Part shown: positions 9,909-19,443 of the stretch, one piece after another | Layout: each line of letters opens with the position of its first letter | Position numbering within the stretch: position 1 is the stretch's first letter | Assembly: GCA_006386115.1 (NCBI GenBank) | Contig: VFIW01000058.1 | Coordinates: forward strand, 124,001 to 188,000 | Direction of reading: 5' to 3' | Length of the DNA stretch: 64,000 bases | Source: Globisporangium splendens | Lineage: Eukaryota; Oomycota; Peronosporomycetes; Pythiales; Pythiaceae | Position numbers and translations under genes: made by a program | The notes under the pieces: generated by a model | Database searches by the model: none | The model's input: the letters and a program-made list of their open reading frames with translations, nothing else | What the model was told of the DNA's origin: nothing

Positions 9909-10198
9909 TTAGCGCCTTCCTTCTCTCGTTTTGAATGGGTAAATAAATGCGCTGAGTTCCCTCCAAGTAGAAATAGAAACGAAACACTTTTTTCTAAAAT
10001 ATGCAATCCCTGCCTAAACGAATAGATGGCAAAGACAGCAACAGTATGTGAAATTTGTGCGACCATCATTCGGCATCGTTTCTAATTGCAGAGGTTGCAG
10101 TTTCTAATCCGCAATTTCCCTCACCAATGCACGCATGATGCCAATGGGCACATCCATGCGGCGTGATCAACAAGGAGGAAACCAGCTACAAGACTATT
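9909..10198. promoter_or_regulatory. Shared divergent promoter region
   Basis: The 290 bases between the start codons of the CHAT-NTPase-SH2 gene (minus) and the CFAP57-like gene (plus) must hold both promoters. It is AT-richer than the flanking exons. No specific operator was recognised. Confidence 0.45.
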
Positions 10199-12022
10199 AT
10201 GGCGAACCGAAGAGCGTCATTCGCGACCGCTGCCACCGCGTTTCTGTCACTCGCTGACCAGAATGCGACCTCGGCATCGCCAGCACCGATGGATGCGCTC
10301 GTGCCGATCAGCGGTAGTGGCGTCAACACGTCATTCCGCGACGCAATCCTGTTCATCGACAAGCAGGAGCTCGTGCTCGCGATCGGGAAGTATGCGGTGC
10401 TGCAGAACATTCAGCACCAGGAGCTCACGTTTCTTGCAGGTCAGCAGTGCAGTAGCAGCGGCACATTGGGCGAGATCACGGCGATGGCGGTGTGCGGTAA
10501 GCGAAAATACCTCTCCATCTGTCGCGCAGCGGTGCGAGAAGATGGAGAACCAAATAGCAGAGCAGCGACGGTATCCATATACAGTCTTGGCTACAGCTCA
10601 CATCCTCAGCAGCACCAGGTCCACAGCGTGGTAGCTGGGAACAACACAGGAGACAACCAAGAAGACAATATCCATGGTTTCCCGTATCACAAGAGAGGCG
10701 CGAACAGCAGCAAACGACCACGTGGAATCTTCCAGACGATGCTCTTTTTCGATACCGATCGCTTTTGCGGCACGGCGCTCTCACACGATGGAAAACTCGT
10801 TTGTTGCCAGGCTGCAAATACCAACTGGACCCTCGTAGTGTAGGACTGGATGCACAATCGGCAAGTCGCGATCACAGACGTGCACTGCAAAGTCACGCGA
10901 GTCCGCTTTAACGCGATCGATATGGCTCAATTGTCAACAAGCGGCGGGAATTTGCTCCGACTCTGGACGATGTCGGAATACACGCTCAAAGTGTTTAGCA
11001 GCTTCAAATCCGGCGATGAAACCAAGTCGAAGCATGTAACACACTACGTCGACCACACATGGCTGCCTGGAGATTGCCTTGTCGCTCTACTTGAAGATGG
11101 TGACGTGCAACTTATCATGAACTCGGAACTCGTCCAAACTATTCGAAGTGTGCACAACCAGGCTAAGTTGACGTGCATGAGCGTGCTGAGTAACGGCGAG
11201 GGAGTTGTCGTCGGAGGGAATCAGGGTCTCGTTTCAATCATCCGAGTCGGCTCAAAGATCATGAAAAGCACAGAGAAGGAGATGCAGCTACAACGTCGAA
11301 TGCGCATTCATGGGACGTGAGTACACTTTGGGCTGTCATTCTTGCTGCAACCAGGTGGACAATCCTGACTCTGTTTGCTGTTGCATGGCATGTAGACAAA
11401 CGATCCTGACGGTTGCAACTGATCCTGCTGCGTCAACTTTACTCTGCTGTACTGAGAGCTTGTACGGCTCTTATGATCTTAGCAATTTATGCTTCCTACG
11501 TGGTGATGACGACGTACGTTGCGCATTTTGGATCTGATTTTGACTCAAATAACATTCTAACGTTGGGGGTATCGCGCGTTCAATGTGATTTATCCAGATT
11601 GTCCCTTTGACCCCGCTTGCTTCAACACCTACATCAACATCAATGGGGTGTATCAGCGTATCGTCGAGACGGCCATGCTTTGCGGGCTTGTGCACACTCC
11701 CCTCTGGCGGCCATGCTGTAAATCTGTGGAATCTCTGGGATTGCCACGAGTGCTATGTTTCTCACCCACTTGAAGGCCAGTTGTCTCCTCTTTGCGTCGA
11801 CATTCATCCGTCAGACCATGTAGTCCTTGTATCGTTCAGCTCCAAGATGCACATTTATACTGCGTTGCAGGATTCATTTCGTCTGGCATTCGAGATCCAG
11901 CAAAAGCAGATGAGCATCGTCCAATACAGTCAAACGGGGAGCATGCTTGCTGGTGTGCACACATCGAACAAGATGATCTATGCATACCTCTGCTTCACGC
12001 GCCACCAACGGGAGCCTCAACT
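10199..12022 (+). pseudogene. CFAP57/WDR65-like WD40 ciliary gene, broken and 3'-truncated
   Basis: From ATG 10199 the translation follows the N-terminal WD40 region of cilia- and flagella-associated protein 57: GEITAMAVCGKRKYLSICR, a MLFFDTDRFCGTALSHDGK block, NTNWTLVV then DWMHNRQ, GNLLRLWTMSEYTLK and VDHTWLPGDCLVALLEDGD. An in-frame TAG (10841-10843) interrupts the family-conserved W-T-L ... W-M-x-x-x-Q segment. An intron with GTGAGT donor and TGTAG acceptor (11317-11396) is followed by LTVATDPAASTLLCCTESLY and YDLSNLCFLRGDDD, possibly a second intron (11512-11597), then frames no longer join between ~11640 and ~11710. A last readable block (HAVNLWNLWDCHECYV ... SVVQYSQTGSML-like) stops near 12020, about half-way through the normal ~1,250-residue protein. 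CFAP57 is an inner-arm dynein/doublet protein of motile flagella; the lesions indicate loss of function. Confidence 0.8.
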
Positions 12023-13289
12023 AGCTGCGATTTCCGCAAGGTCATCGTTTGTGATAGAGTGGCACATGGACAGATCCAAAACTCGAAGCTGTGTGCATCT
12101 GGTGATGGCGCGGAATGTGTGGGACGTAAGGTGAGGAACTGAGCTAATATTGAGCGCCATGAGACTCGACCGGTTGAGGGTACTCAACGCAACAATGCTG
12201 GCATCATCCAACGCTGCGCAGCCACGCATGTTGAGCTTCGCAAGTCTGCAGTGTGGGACACCTTGCGCTTCTAGTGTATGAAAATCGCTGCCCTGGACTT
12301 TCGGACAACTCGAGAACGAGAGCGTGTGCAGATTTGTCTGCTGTCGGAGAAGGAAACGCAGCGCATGACCCGATATCTGTTCAAAGTCAGGATCAGCGTG
12401 GCAAGTACAAATGCAAAATGTATGGAAATGGACCAAGGGCACGTACTTTCAGGCATTTGTCGACGATAAGGGTGCAAAGCGTCGTGTTGGGTCGAAGCGC
12501 GAGTGCGACCACCGCTCGGTCTGTGATCCGATGGCACATCGATACATTGAGATGCTCGAGCGCAGCACAATTGGTCGCGAGCGCGATGACTCCGTCGTCA
12601 CAGATGCGTGAGCACCTGGAGATGTCAACTTTTGTTAGCGACGAACATGCCCAAGAGATCGACACGAGCGCGCGATCTGTGAGCTTGATGCAATGCACGC
12701 TCAGCGTGTGCAGCCGGGTGCAGAGTCCGAGAACCATGAGCACCGAGTCTGAGATCTGCTTGGACTCCAAGTCGATTTGCCTCCACTGATCAGAGCCGAC
12801 CCCGAGAAGGATCTGCTTGAGCAGTGCTCCCGTCACGCGAGGTCCATACAGCGTGATCGCCTCAAGACGCGTCCATCTTTTGGCACGCTTGTGGCAGAGC
12901 AGTGCGGCTGCGGTATCGAGCTCTTGGTCCCCAGCGCACCAAGTCTGTGACAAACACATGCAAACGTGAGGATGATCAGCATGTGCTTACTAGCAACTAG
13001 GGTCTGTCGATCGCGACACAAAGCGGACAACATGCAAGAAACTGCGACGCACGAGATCAACATGCTGCTCGTTATGCACCGACGTGATCGCGAGTTGACG
13101 CCATTTGCGCGACACGCGCGTGAGCGTCGTCCACCGGTCTTTCACGTGCACAAACGCGCAGATCTTCGCGAAGCAGATCTCCACCGGCACCTCATCCAGC
13201 GAGAAAGCGCGCTCTTTTGAACCATTTGCATTGTTCCCAGCCGGCACAGATTTGGTTCCCTTTTGGTAGTTCGAGGCAGTGAAGATCAT
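12017..13289 (-). CDS. F-box / leucine-rich-repeat protein, 3' end apparently truncated
   Basis: Three exons are proposed: 13289-13053, 12944-12447 and 12376-12017, with introns 12945-13052 (GTGCGT...CACAG) and 12377-12446 (GTACGT...AACAG), both phase 0, giving 364 residues. Residues ~28-68 are an F-box (SLDEVPVEICFAKICAFVHV ... RVSRKWRQLA). The rest is a run of AMN1/FBXL-type cysteine-containing LRRs, such as LTKVDISRCSRICDDGVIAL, LEHLNVSMCHRITDRAVVAL, LAKLNMRGCAALDDASIVAL and LRVLDLSMCHSITNDDLAEI. Reading stops at TGA within what looks like the middle of a repeat (AEIAAS), exactly where the CFAP57 remnant also ends, so a deletion may have joined two truncated 3' ends. F-box/LRR proteins are SCF ubiquitin-ligase adaptors; one family member, FBXL13/DRC6, is a flagellar dynein-regulatory subunit. 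Whether this is that orthologue cannot be decided. Confidence 0.68.
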
Positions 13290-13840
13290 GATGATGGGGA
13301 CGTTGGCTCGTATGCTGAAGCACTCGCTGACACCTCGGTCATACCCACGCGTTCCCGCAATGTGCCTGCTTCACAGCAGGCGATCCGTTACCGTCAGCTC
13401 CTCTTTCGCCGCTTCCTTCGCGTGTCCATTTTTAAAACAAGAGTGCAATCTTTCCATGCTGTTGGCAGCATGTCGCGACTTTTGAGGACCACACGTACCC
13501 TTTCCATCGGATAAAGGCGCGGAATCTGCCAAAGAACAGCTTTTCTAGACCTCAATAACGGATACCATTGCACGCAAACTATCCTAAAGGCTGTATGTAT
13601 TATAAAGAGGTTCGTTTTGAGAACGAAATGGTGTAATCATCGGAGCTCAATCCCTGTCATCGCAAGCGAAAGCCGCGCCTGACGCACGACGACATCCGCG
13701 CAGCACTCGCGACGAATTCTTCCTGCGTGTCAGGCGGCCGCGTAAGACGCTGCTACTGCGCCACGACATCACCGCCTGTGGCTTTCAGCAAACGCTTCTT
13801 CCTGTGTGCGTTGAGTTGTCATTTCCAGATTTGCGTCGTC
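13290..13840. promoter_or_regulatory. Divergent intergenic region
   Basis: About 550 bases between the F-box/LRR gene (minus) and the DUF726 hydrolase gene (plus). The hydrolase frame is open back to a GTG at 13727, but only the ATG at 13841 gives a sensible start. No conserved element was recognised. Confidence 0.4.
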
Positions 13841-15217
13841 ATGAGTCACGGTTCGTATTCGTTCCGGCGGCAGCTGATCGCTGACGACTGCCGCGAGCTG
13901 CACCGCAAGGGTTTGCTCACGGACGAGCAGCTCTTTGACTACGAGACGCGGCTGCTGCAGCTGCCCGAGCCCATCGACACCATCGTGGAGACTGCCGATG
14001 GCACCAACAACGAAGGTGGTGACGATGCGACCAGAAGCGAGAATGAAAAGCAGATCGCGCTGTTTATGGCGCAGATCCGCGCGCTCTACCAGCACGAACT
14101 GGAGCTAGTCATCGCCAAGATCCGCGCGCAGCACAACGAGAAGAAGCAGGACGCCTTCGTCACGTCGGACTTCGTGGCGCTCGCGACAGGCGGCGTGCTC
14201 GGCGCTTTGAACGCGTGGATGAAGCCTGCGGCAGCGACTCCAGCACCCGCAGCAGCTCCGGCGCCAGCGGCGACGTCGCTATGGGCGAGTGCTTTCGATG
14301 CCGCGCAGGCGTCGCTCAACGTCGTGCGCAAGCGCCGGTTGCTTGAGCACCTGCAGATCAAGCACCTGAGCGGCGACGAGTCCACGTGCGACCACATCGT
14401 GCTCTGCATCAACGGGTTCATGACCCAAGGCGCGGACCCGACACGGAACTGGGGCGCCTGGTTCGGCGGCGAGGTCGTCGTGTACGCCGTGCTCTGGGAG
14501 GCCGGCGACGTGGACGCGTGGAACGACTTCTGCGCGCACGTGAACGACCAGATTGACTCGTCGTCGACGGCTGCAGCCGCGTCGGCGCTCATCACGCACT
14601 TCACGGGGAATCCGTGGCACAAGGCGCAGGATCAGGCCGAGCAAGTGGGGGTGCTGCTGGCTCAGGTGCTCGCGTCGCAGCCGACATTCTGCCGCGGCCG
14701 CAAGGTGACGCTCTTTGGTCATTCCCTCGGTGGCGCCGTGATCTACAGCACGTTCCAGGAGCTCGCGCGTCTGCGAGCCGAGCATCAAGACAAAAGAGAC
14801 CAAGCCAAGCAGGACGGTGACGACTCGAGGATAGGAATCCACTTGCCGCCGACAGCCGTGATCACGAATGCCGTGTGCTTTGCCGGTGCGTTCATTCCAA
14901 GCACCAATGGCCTTGAGAACATCGCCCAGGAGCTGTCGTCGTACTCGCCTACGGGGAAGTTTATCAACGTGTTCTCAAAGCGCGACAGCGTGCTCTCGAA
15001 GTTGTTCTGGGCGCTGCAGCTGCACGCGAGTGATCCGATCGCCGCGGGCTGTGCGGCTGTCAAGTTCCCGCCTGTGGGTCTGCGCAACTGCGTTAACGTC
15101 GACGTCACGGACCTCATCCCGCCGCGCATCACGAACCAGTTTGGCCACGGCTACGGGCCACACATGGACAGCATCCGCGTGCGCGTGCGGAAGCACCTAT
15201 CGTCCATTTACAACTAA
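13841..15217 (+). CDS. DUF726/TMCO4-like alpha/beta hydrolase
   Basis: Single-exon protein of 458 residues starting at ATG 13841. The N-terminal ~110 residues are charged and probably helical, with a short Ala/Pro-rich segment near residues 128-148. From ~185 onward the sequence follows the DUF726 family (human TMCO4, yeast Mil1): DHIVLCINGFMTQG as the oxyanion strand/loop, WGAWFGGEVVVYAVLWEAGD, the nucleophile elbow VTLFGHSLGGAVIYST with Ser295, and a diagnostic C-terminal block GKFINVFSKRDSVLSKLFW followed by NCVNVDVTDLIPPRI and a GHGYGPHMDS motif supplying the likely catalytic His. Family members are membrane-associated, lipase-like proteins linked to Golgi/trafficking, but their substrate is not known. 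It is convergent with the TPR gene, with ~110 bases between stop codons. Confidence 0.8.
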   Translation: MSHGSYSFRRQLIADDCRELHRKGLLTDEQLFDYETRLLQLPEPIDTIVETADGTNNEGGDDATRSENEKQIALFMAQIRALYQHELELVIAKIRAQHNEKKQDAFVTSDFVALATGGVLGALNAWMKPAAATPAPAAAPAPAATSLWASAFDAAQASLNVVRKRRLLEHLQIKHLSGDESTCDHIVLCINGFMTQGADPTRNWGAWFGGEVVVYAVLWEAGDVDAWNDFCAHVNDQIDSSSTAAAASALITHFTGNPWHKAQDQAEQVGVLLAQVLASQPTFCRGRKVTLFGHSLGGAVIYSTFQELARLRAEHQDKRDQAKQDGDDSRIGIHLPPTAVITNAVCFAGAFIPSTNGLENIAQELSSYSPTGKFINVFSKRDSVLSKLFWALQLHASDPIAAGCAAVKFPPVGLRNCVNVDVTDLIPPRITNQFGHGYGPHMDSIRVRVRKHLSSIYN

Positions 15218-15329
15218 GCCATTTTGCAATAAATGAGCACGCCCCTTTCATTTGTTTACCTTTGTCTTTTTGTGTTTACCAGACGACGACAGATACCCAC
15301 ACAGTTCTTCCCCATACATATGCGTCGCC

Positions 15330-16001
15330 CTATTTCTTGTTGAACATGTTGCCATAGACGCTCTTCTCCTTGGTCCTGGCCTCATCGTCATACTGCTTCT
15401 TGAGCTGCACGAGATTGCGCAATTCCGCGCGCACGGCGGCGTTTTTCGGCTCGGCGGTCGCAAGCTTCGTCAGAATCGCGTGCGCGCGCTCGAAATGCTT
15501 GAGCTGCACGAGCGCCTGCGCCTTGCGGAAGAGCGCCTTGCTGTGCGCCTCGTCCTCCTCGAGCACCTTGTCGCAGTACTCGATCGCCTTCTCGGGCTTC
15601 GCGCCGAGCTTCACGTGGCAGAACGCCATGTTGGACCACACGGCGATCTTGAGCTCGCGAATCGCGTCGCCCTCGGCCGCCGTCGCGCTCATGTTGGCCG
15701 AGCTCCCGGCATACTGCGCCATTGCGTCGCCCTGTGCAGAGAGCCCGTTCACGTACGCAAACACCTAGCAGCACAACGCACATATTAGCATCATGTCCAT
15801 AGAGTGGCGGAAATGGTCACATCAGCAGAAGAGTGGACGTACTTTGGCGTAGACGGGGAGCGCCTTCTTGATGTCGCCGCGCTTAAAGTGGACGTTCGCC
15901 TGCCGCTTGAGCAGCTCGCCCTGCTCGATCTTCTCGGCGACCGTGAGCAGCCCCATGCGCGGCTTCCAGAGCAGCAGCTCGTCGTCCGACAGCGTCGCCA
16001 T
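15330..16001 (-). CDS. Small TPR protein, immunophilin/co-chaperone type
   Basis: Two exons (16001-15843 and 15764-15330) separated by a 78-base intron at 15765-15842 (GTACGT donor, GCTAG acceptor, phase 0) encode 197 residues. ATG 16001 begins MATLSDDELLLWKPR; the frame is open further upstream, but those residues are not protein-like. The protein is essentially one TPR domain: GELLKRQANVHFKRGDIKKA (TPR1 helices), VWSNMAFCHVKLGAKPEKAI, KALFRKAQALVQLKHFERAH, then a basic C-terminal helix ending EKSVYGNMFNKK, which resembles the tail of FKBP/Cyp40-type TPR co-chaperones. No peptidyl-prolyl isomerase domain precedes it. A likely role is binding the C-terminus of Hsp90/Hsp70 in the cytosol. Confidence 0.8.
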
Positions 16002-17972
16002 TTTCAGGTCGAGTTTTTCAGAATGATACGACAAAGTCAGACGATGGGTTGTTTGACACTGATTGGCTAAAATATCGATCGAGTGCTTTCTTAATGTGAT
16101 ATCGATCGCAGACTTGATCTGTGAAGAGTAATTTTGTGTGAAGACAGGCACTTGGGTAGGTTGCAGCATGCAGCAAGACCAAGAGAACAGATCTTTCTGT
16201 TTGGTTTTGCACCAATGAGAGAAGGCTGATGGTCAATATTGTAGCCAATCGTGACGCCACGTTGGCATCTTTCGTTTTCGCCAGCTGCGAGGTATCTTCA
16301 CACCGCATTCCTCCTTTCCCTTTGCAGCAGATCGGAAAGGAAGGAAGGAAAGAAGGAAGCGATGCGGATGCTCACGCACGCGCGGATCAAGCAATGAGCG
16401 AGCTGTCCACCTAAGCAAGCGACCAGCACAAACTCAACGGACGCGCTTTCTGCAAGACCAACCAGTAAAGACGCGTCTGCTCTGCTTGTCTTTCTCCTTT
16501 TCTGGATGTGCGTATATGGCGTGTGAATGAGTGCACTCCAGTGGATGCTTTCGGCTATTGTGTTGTAGAGAAGCCATGACCATGACCACTACTCAAGCAA
16601 GAACGTTCGCGTGCTCACCGCGGTGTGTGAGGTGCCACCAGCAGAAGTAGACGTGGCCATGATCACAGCGCACTGCTGACAAAGCCCGATCGCTGTCCCT
16701 CGCGTCCATTGCGTCCGTGTCATCGTCTTCCGACAACGACGAGGTTCAGGACGATGAAGCGGAGCCGCAAGACCCAACCGATATCGACGTGTTTGCTGCG
16801 AGCCGCTTTGCAGTCAGGCTCGAAGTTCCCGCCAACGCGGACGACATTGCCTCTGAAAGTGAAGTCGCGATCTATCTCATAGCCCCTACCAGCGCGGACG
16901 ACGCTAGCTTTGAAATTCAAATCGAACACCGCATCGCGATTGAGTCCGGTTTGGCATTCGATGGTGGCGTAGTCCGCGTTGGTGGGAGCTTCGAGCTCGA
17001 CCGCGGTATCACTTCCGGCTTCAATGGGACGGTTTAGCTGTGTTCGTACCCTTGAAAGCCCAAGCCGAGATCGAAGGCATACACGTTCCCGCCGCGGACT
17101 ACGTTTAGTCGGTGTGAGATCGCGCTACATGCAGTTTACGACACCGCGGTCGTTTCTGTAGCGTCTTGAAGAGAGTCACGCGGTCAGAGAGCGCGCCAGC
17201 AATTTAACGCCGCCAGCAGCAAGCATGACCACGAAAAGCTGGACGAAAGCTTATCAGTGGACTGACCCCCATGCGAGTCCATTATTATGACCTAATCTGC
17301 TGAAGTAAATGTGTCGGACATGCATTTTGTAGTGTAAGCCATCCAACTATCAACAATGAGTCCCGTTTGCTGAACGTGAACTCAATTGCGCTGCTTAGTA
17401 CGTGCATACACCGTAATGAATAACCTTTCCTTCAGCTGTCTGGTGGGAATGGAGAGTGCAGACAACTCTCTTGGTGATCAGATTGCTTCTCCAGGGTGCA
17501 AAGGGTAGATCTAGAGAGATCGCTATTGAGTTTGGCGCACTTGAGCGTGGCCAGTACGCTTTCCGCTGTTTTAAATCGCAGGAAATGGACATACGCAAAA
17601 GATCCTCTCCGTCACTAGCGCCGCGCTACTCGTTCGAGCATTTGTTTGTCGCCTTTTCTTTTGGTGGCACGATCTTATAAAGGGTTGCTTTTTATCGTGT
17701 TGTCTGATTGAATACCTCCGACTAAAAAATTGGACAGCAGCTTCCGTCACAACAGTGCAAGTGGACGAGGGATAGCTGTGAAGCCATTTATCAATTCAAA
17801 TCAGCTGATATTTCTGTGGTATGAACTTTGGCAACTAACAAAGCACAACAAACAAGCGACAACAGCACGCACGAAAGTGCATCAAAACCAAATCATTGCG
17901 AGAAAGATATAGCTCTTACTACTACCCGAGTCTCATCTGGAAGCAGCGACATCTTTCGCAGTCGCCAGCTAC
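16002..17972. other. 2-kb gap without a recognisable gene
   Basis: Between the divergent-side start of the TPR gene and the 3' end of the nitroreductase gene there is no ORF with recognisable domain content. The 106-codon ORF at 16717-17037 comes from degenerate repeats (annotated separately) and has no ATG. The remainder is non-repetitive. Confidence 0.5.
16818..17099. repeat. Degenerate direct/inverted repeat cluster
   Basis: A 25-base segment at 16818-16842 recurs inverted at 16972-16996 with 23 of 25 bases matching (core GTCCGCGTTGG). Related, more diverged direct copies with the core GCGGACGAC/GCGGACTAC lie near 16890-16905 and 17085-17099. Spacing is roughly 60-80 bases. No flanking target-site duplication or transposase was seen; it could be a decayed minisatellite or the remains of a small inverted-repeat element. 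Confidence 0.6.
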
Positions 17973-18608
17973 TTACATGATCCACTGCACCTTGTCCGCG
18001 ATAGGTTTCCGGTGGCTGCGCGCGACGTGACCGGGCTTTGGGTACCCGACGTAGAAGAGCCCAAGGCACATGTCTTTTTCGCTCAGACCGAGGTATCCTT
18101 TCATCTCGTCCGAGGAGATGCGGCCACCCGAGCACCAGTAGCCCCCGACGCCGTGGCCAGCGGCCGAAAGGTGCAGGTTTTGCACGGCGCACGCGACGGC
18201 GCACACTTCTTCGATCTCGGGGAGTCGCTCACTGGTCTGACGCTTCATGCAGATCGCGACGACGTACGACACGCCAGGCTTGCTTCTCGCCTTCTTCTCG
18301 TACTTTCGCTGCATGAACTTGTGCTCTGGCGTGCTCGCCTTGTACAGGTCGGCCTCAAACTGTGCGAGCCGCTGGATCGACTCGGGGGACCCGAAGACGA
18401 TGAAGCGCCACGGCTCCGTGTGTTTGTGGGTTGGTGCCCAGTTGGCGCTCTCGAGCATCTTCTCGAGAATCTCGCGCGGAACCTTGCGGTTCTCGTCGTA
18501 GTCGCGAGGGAAGATGGAGCGGCGGTGCTTGATGAGCTCGTCCGCGTCCCATTTCTTGCCTTCTTCGACGGCCTCTTGGCGCGCAGAGTTGGTGAAATAC
18601 GAGAACAT
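17973..18608 (-). CDS. Nitroreductase-family FMN oxidoreductase
   Basis: Single-exon protein of 211 residues. The frame is open to a TTG upstream, but ATG 18608 (MFSYFTNSAR) is the first ATG and leaves the family's usual length. Features of nitroreductases: HRRSIFPRDY near residue 30 (the FMN-phosphate-binding R-R-S), a SANWAPTHKHTEPWRFIVF segment matching the A-P-S-x-x-N-x-Q/E-P-W-x-F motif, and VACAVQNLHLSAAGHGVGGY plus GLFYVGYPKPG toward the C-terminus, which complete the flavin site. No targeting sequence is evident, so it is probably cytosolic. It should reduce nitro-, quinone- or flavin-type substrates with NAD(P)H. It shares an ~835-base divergent region with the sulfite oxidase gene, although no functional link is implied. 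Confidence 0.85.
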   Translation of the reverse strand: MFSYFTNSARQEAVEEGKKWDADELIKHRRSIFPRDYDENRKVPREILEKMLESANWAPTHKHTEPWRFIVFGSPESIQRLAQFEADLYKASTPEHKFMQRKYEKKARSKPGVSYVVAICMKRQTSERLPEIEEVCAVACAVQNLHLSAAGHGVGGYWCSGGRISSDEMKGYLGLSEKDMCLGLFYVGYPKPGHVARSHRKPIADKVQWIM

Positions 18609-19124
18609 CTTGTGCGTGTGCGCTTGACGGAGAGGATTGAGGAATGAGGGAGGGACTTGGATTCGATCAAGGGCAACCAACAACGAGTTGCTCAATTTGA
18701 AGCAGCCATGATTATGGCCACTGCAGTCTAGTGATTGGATAAAATCATGTTAAACGGAGCGCAAAAAGTGGAAACTGATTCGACCTTTTGGTTCCATAGC
18801 GGCCTGCTTCTGTTAAGTGAATACTGGACAGCAGCAACCACAGTGTCATTGCGCGCATGCTATCTGGCATGTTGCGTGTGCTCGTGCTCGTCGTGCACCA
18901 TCCTGTTATGCGCACGGAGTTGCAGGCAATGAGCCAAGGTGTTCAGCAATGATGTGATCTGTGCATCTGCTGGAATGGCGGTAATGTGTCTCGGAATGAA
19001 TGTTGTGCTTTGGACTCAGATTATTGTGTCAAATTGAGTCTGAGTACAGAGGAAACAGACTATTAGTTTGGACAGTCGCTTTCTTCAACAGTTCACAACA
19101 GACCATTCTCTGTCCAGTATCCTT

Positions 19125-19323
19125 ATTGGCTAGAAAAAACTACGGGGTAGGTTTGTTCCGCCGATGGAGGGTCGACCTTGTAAACCTAGTGATTGGTCAA
19201 ATATATAATTAAAGCTTTCAGTTGGATAAAACCACTGTTCATGGTTAGGGTTGTTCCGCCGATGGAGGTTCTCTTTCAATATGCTTGATTGGCCAAAAAC
19301 TCTCTGTATGCCCCTCTTATTGG
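19125..19323 (+). promoter_or_regulatory. Duplicated promoter module with four inverted CCAAT boxes
   Basis: Upstream of sulfite oxidase the 18-base word TTGTTCCGCCGATGGAGG occurs twice (19153-19170 and 19251-19268), each copy followed about 20 bases later by ATTGG. In all, ATTGG (inverted CCAAT) occurs at 19125, 19192, 19288 and 19319. The arrangement looks like a tandemly duplicated ~98-base module that could bind a CCAAT/NF-Y factor plus an unknown factor. Confidence 0.55.
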
Positions 19324-19389
19324 CTGGAATCAATGCAACAGAGCAATCACGACAGTCGCGGCTAGGGCTATGTGGCTCACGACCATCAC

Positions 19390-19396
19390 TCATTCT
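19390..19396 (+). promoter_or_regulatory. Putative oomycete initiator (sulfite oxidase)
   Basis: TCATTCT inside ACTCATTCTTCGCACTCC, 48 bases before the ATG, fits the oomycete initiator YCAYTYY and the pyrimidine-rich context seen at mapped oomycete starts. It is a probable transcription start for the sulfite oxidase gene. Confidence 0.45.
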
Positions 19397-19443
19397 TCGC
19401 ACTCCTTTCGTTCGTCTGTTCGCTCACCCACCACAAACTCAAC

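Noticed and set aside
10841..10843. TAG as a reassigned sense codon (alternative genetic code)
   Set aside because: TAG ends other clear genes (RWP-RK/Myb, FGE-fold, Hep59-like), and the giant gene has TAA and TGA lesions too, so reassignment does not explain the pattern.
14279..14842. 187-codon minus ORF
   Set aside because: Antisense of the DUF726 hydrolase; no start context or domain.
16717..17037. 106-codon plus ORF with repeated V-R-V-G-G-like words
   Set aside because: Begins at GTG and its periodicity comes from the DNA repeats described in the same place.
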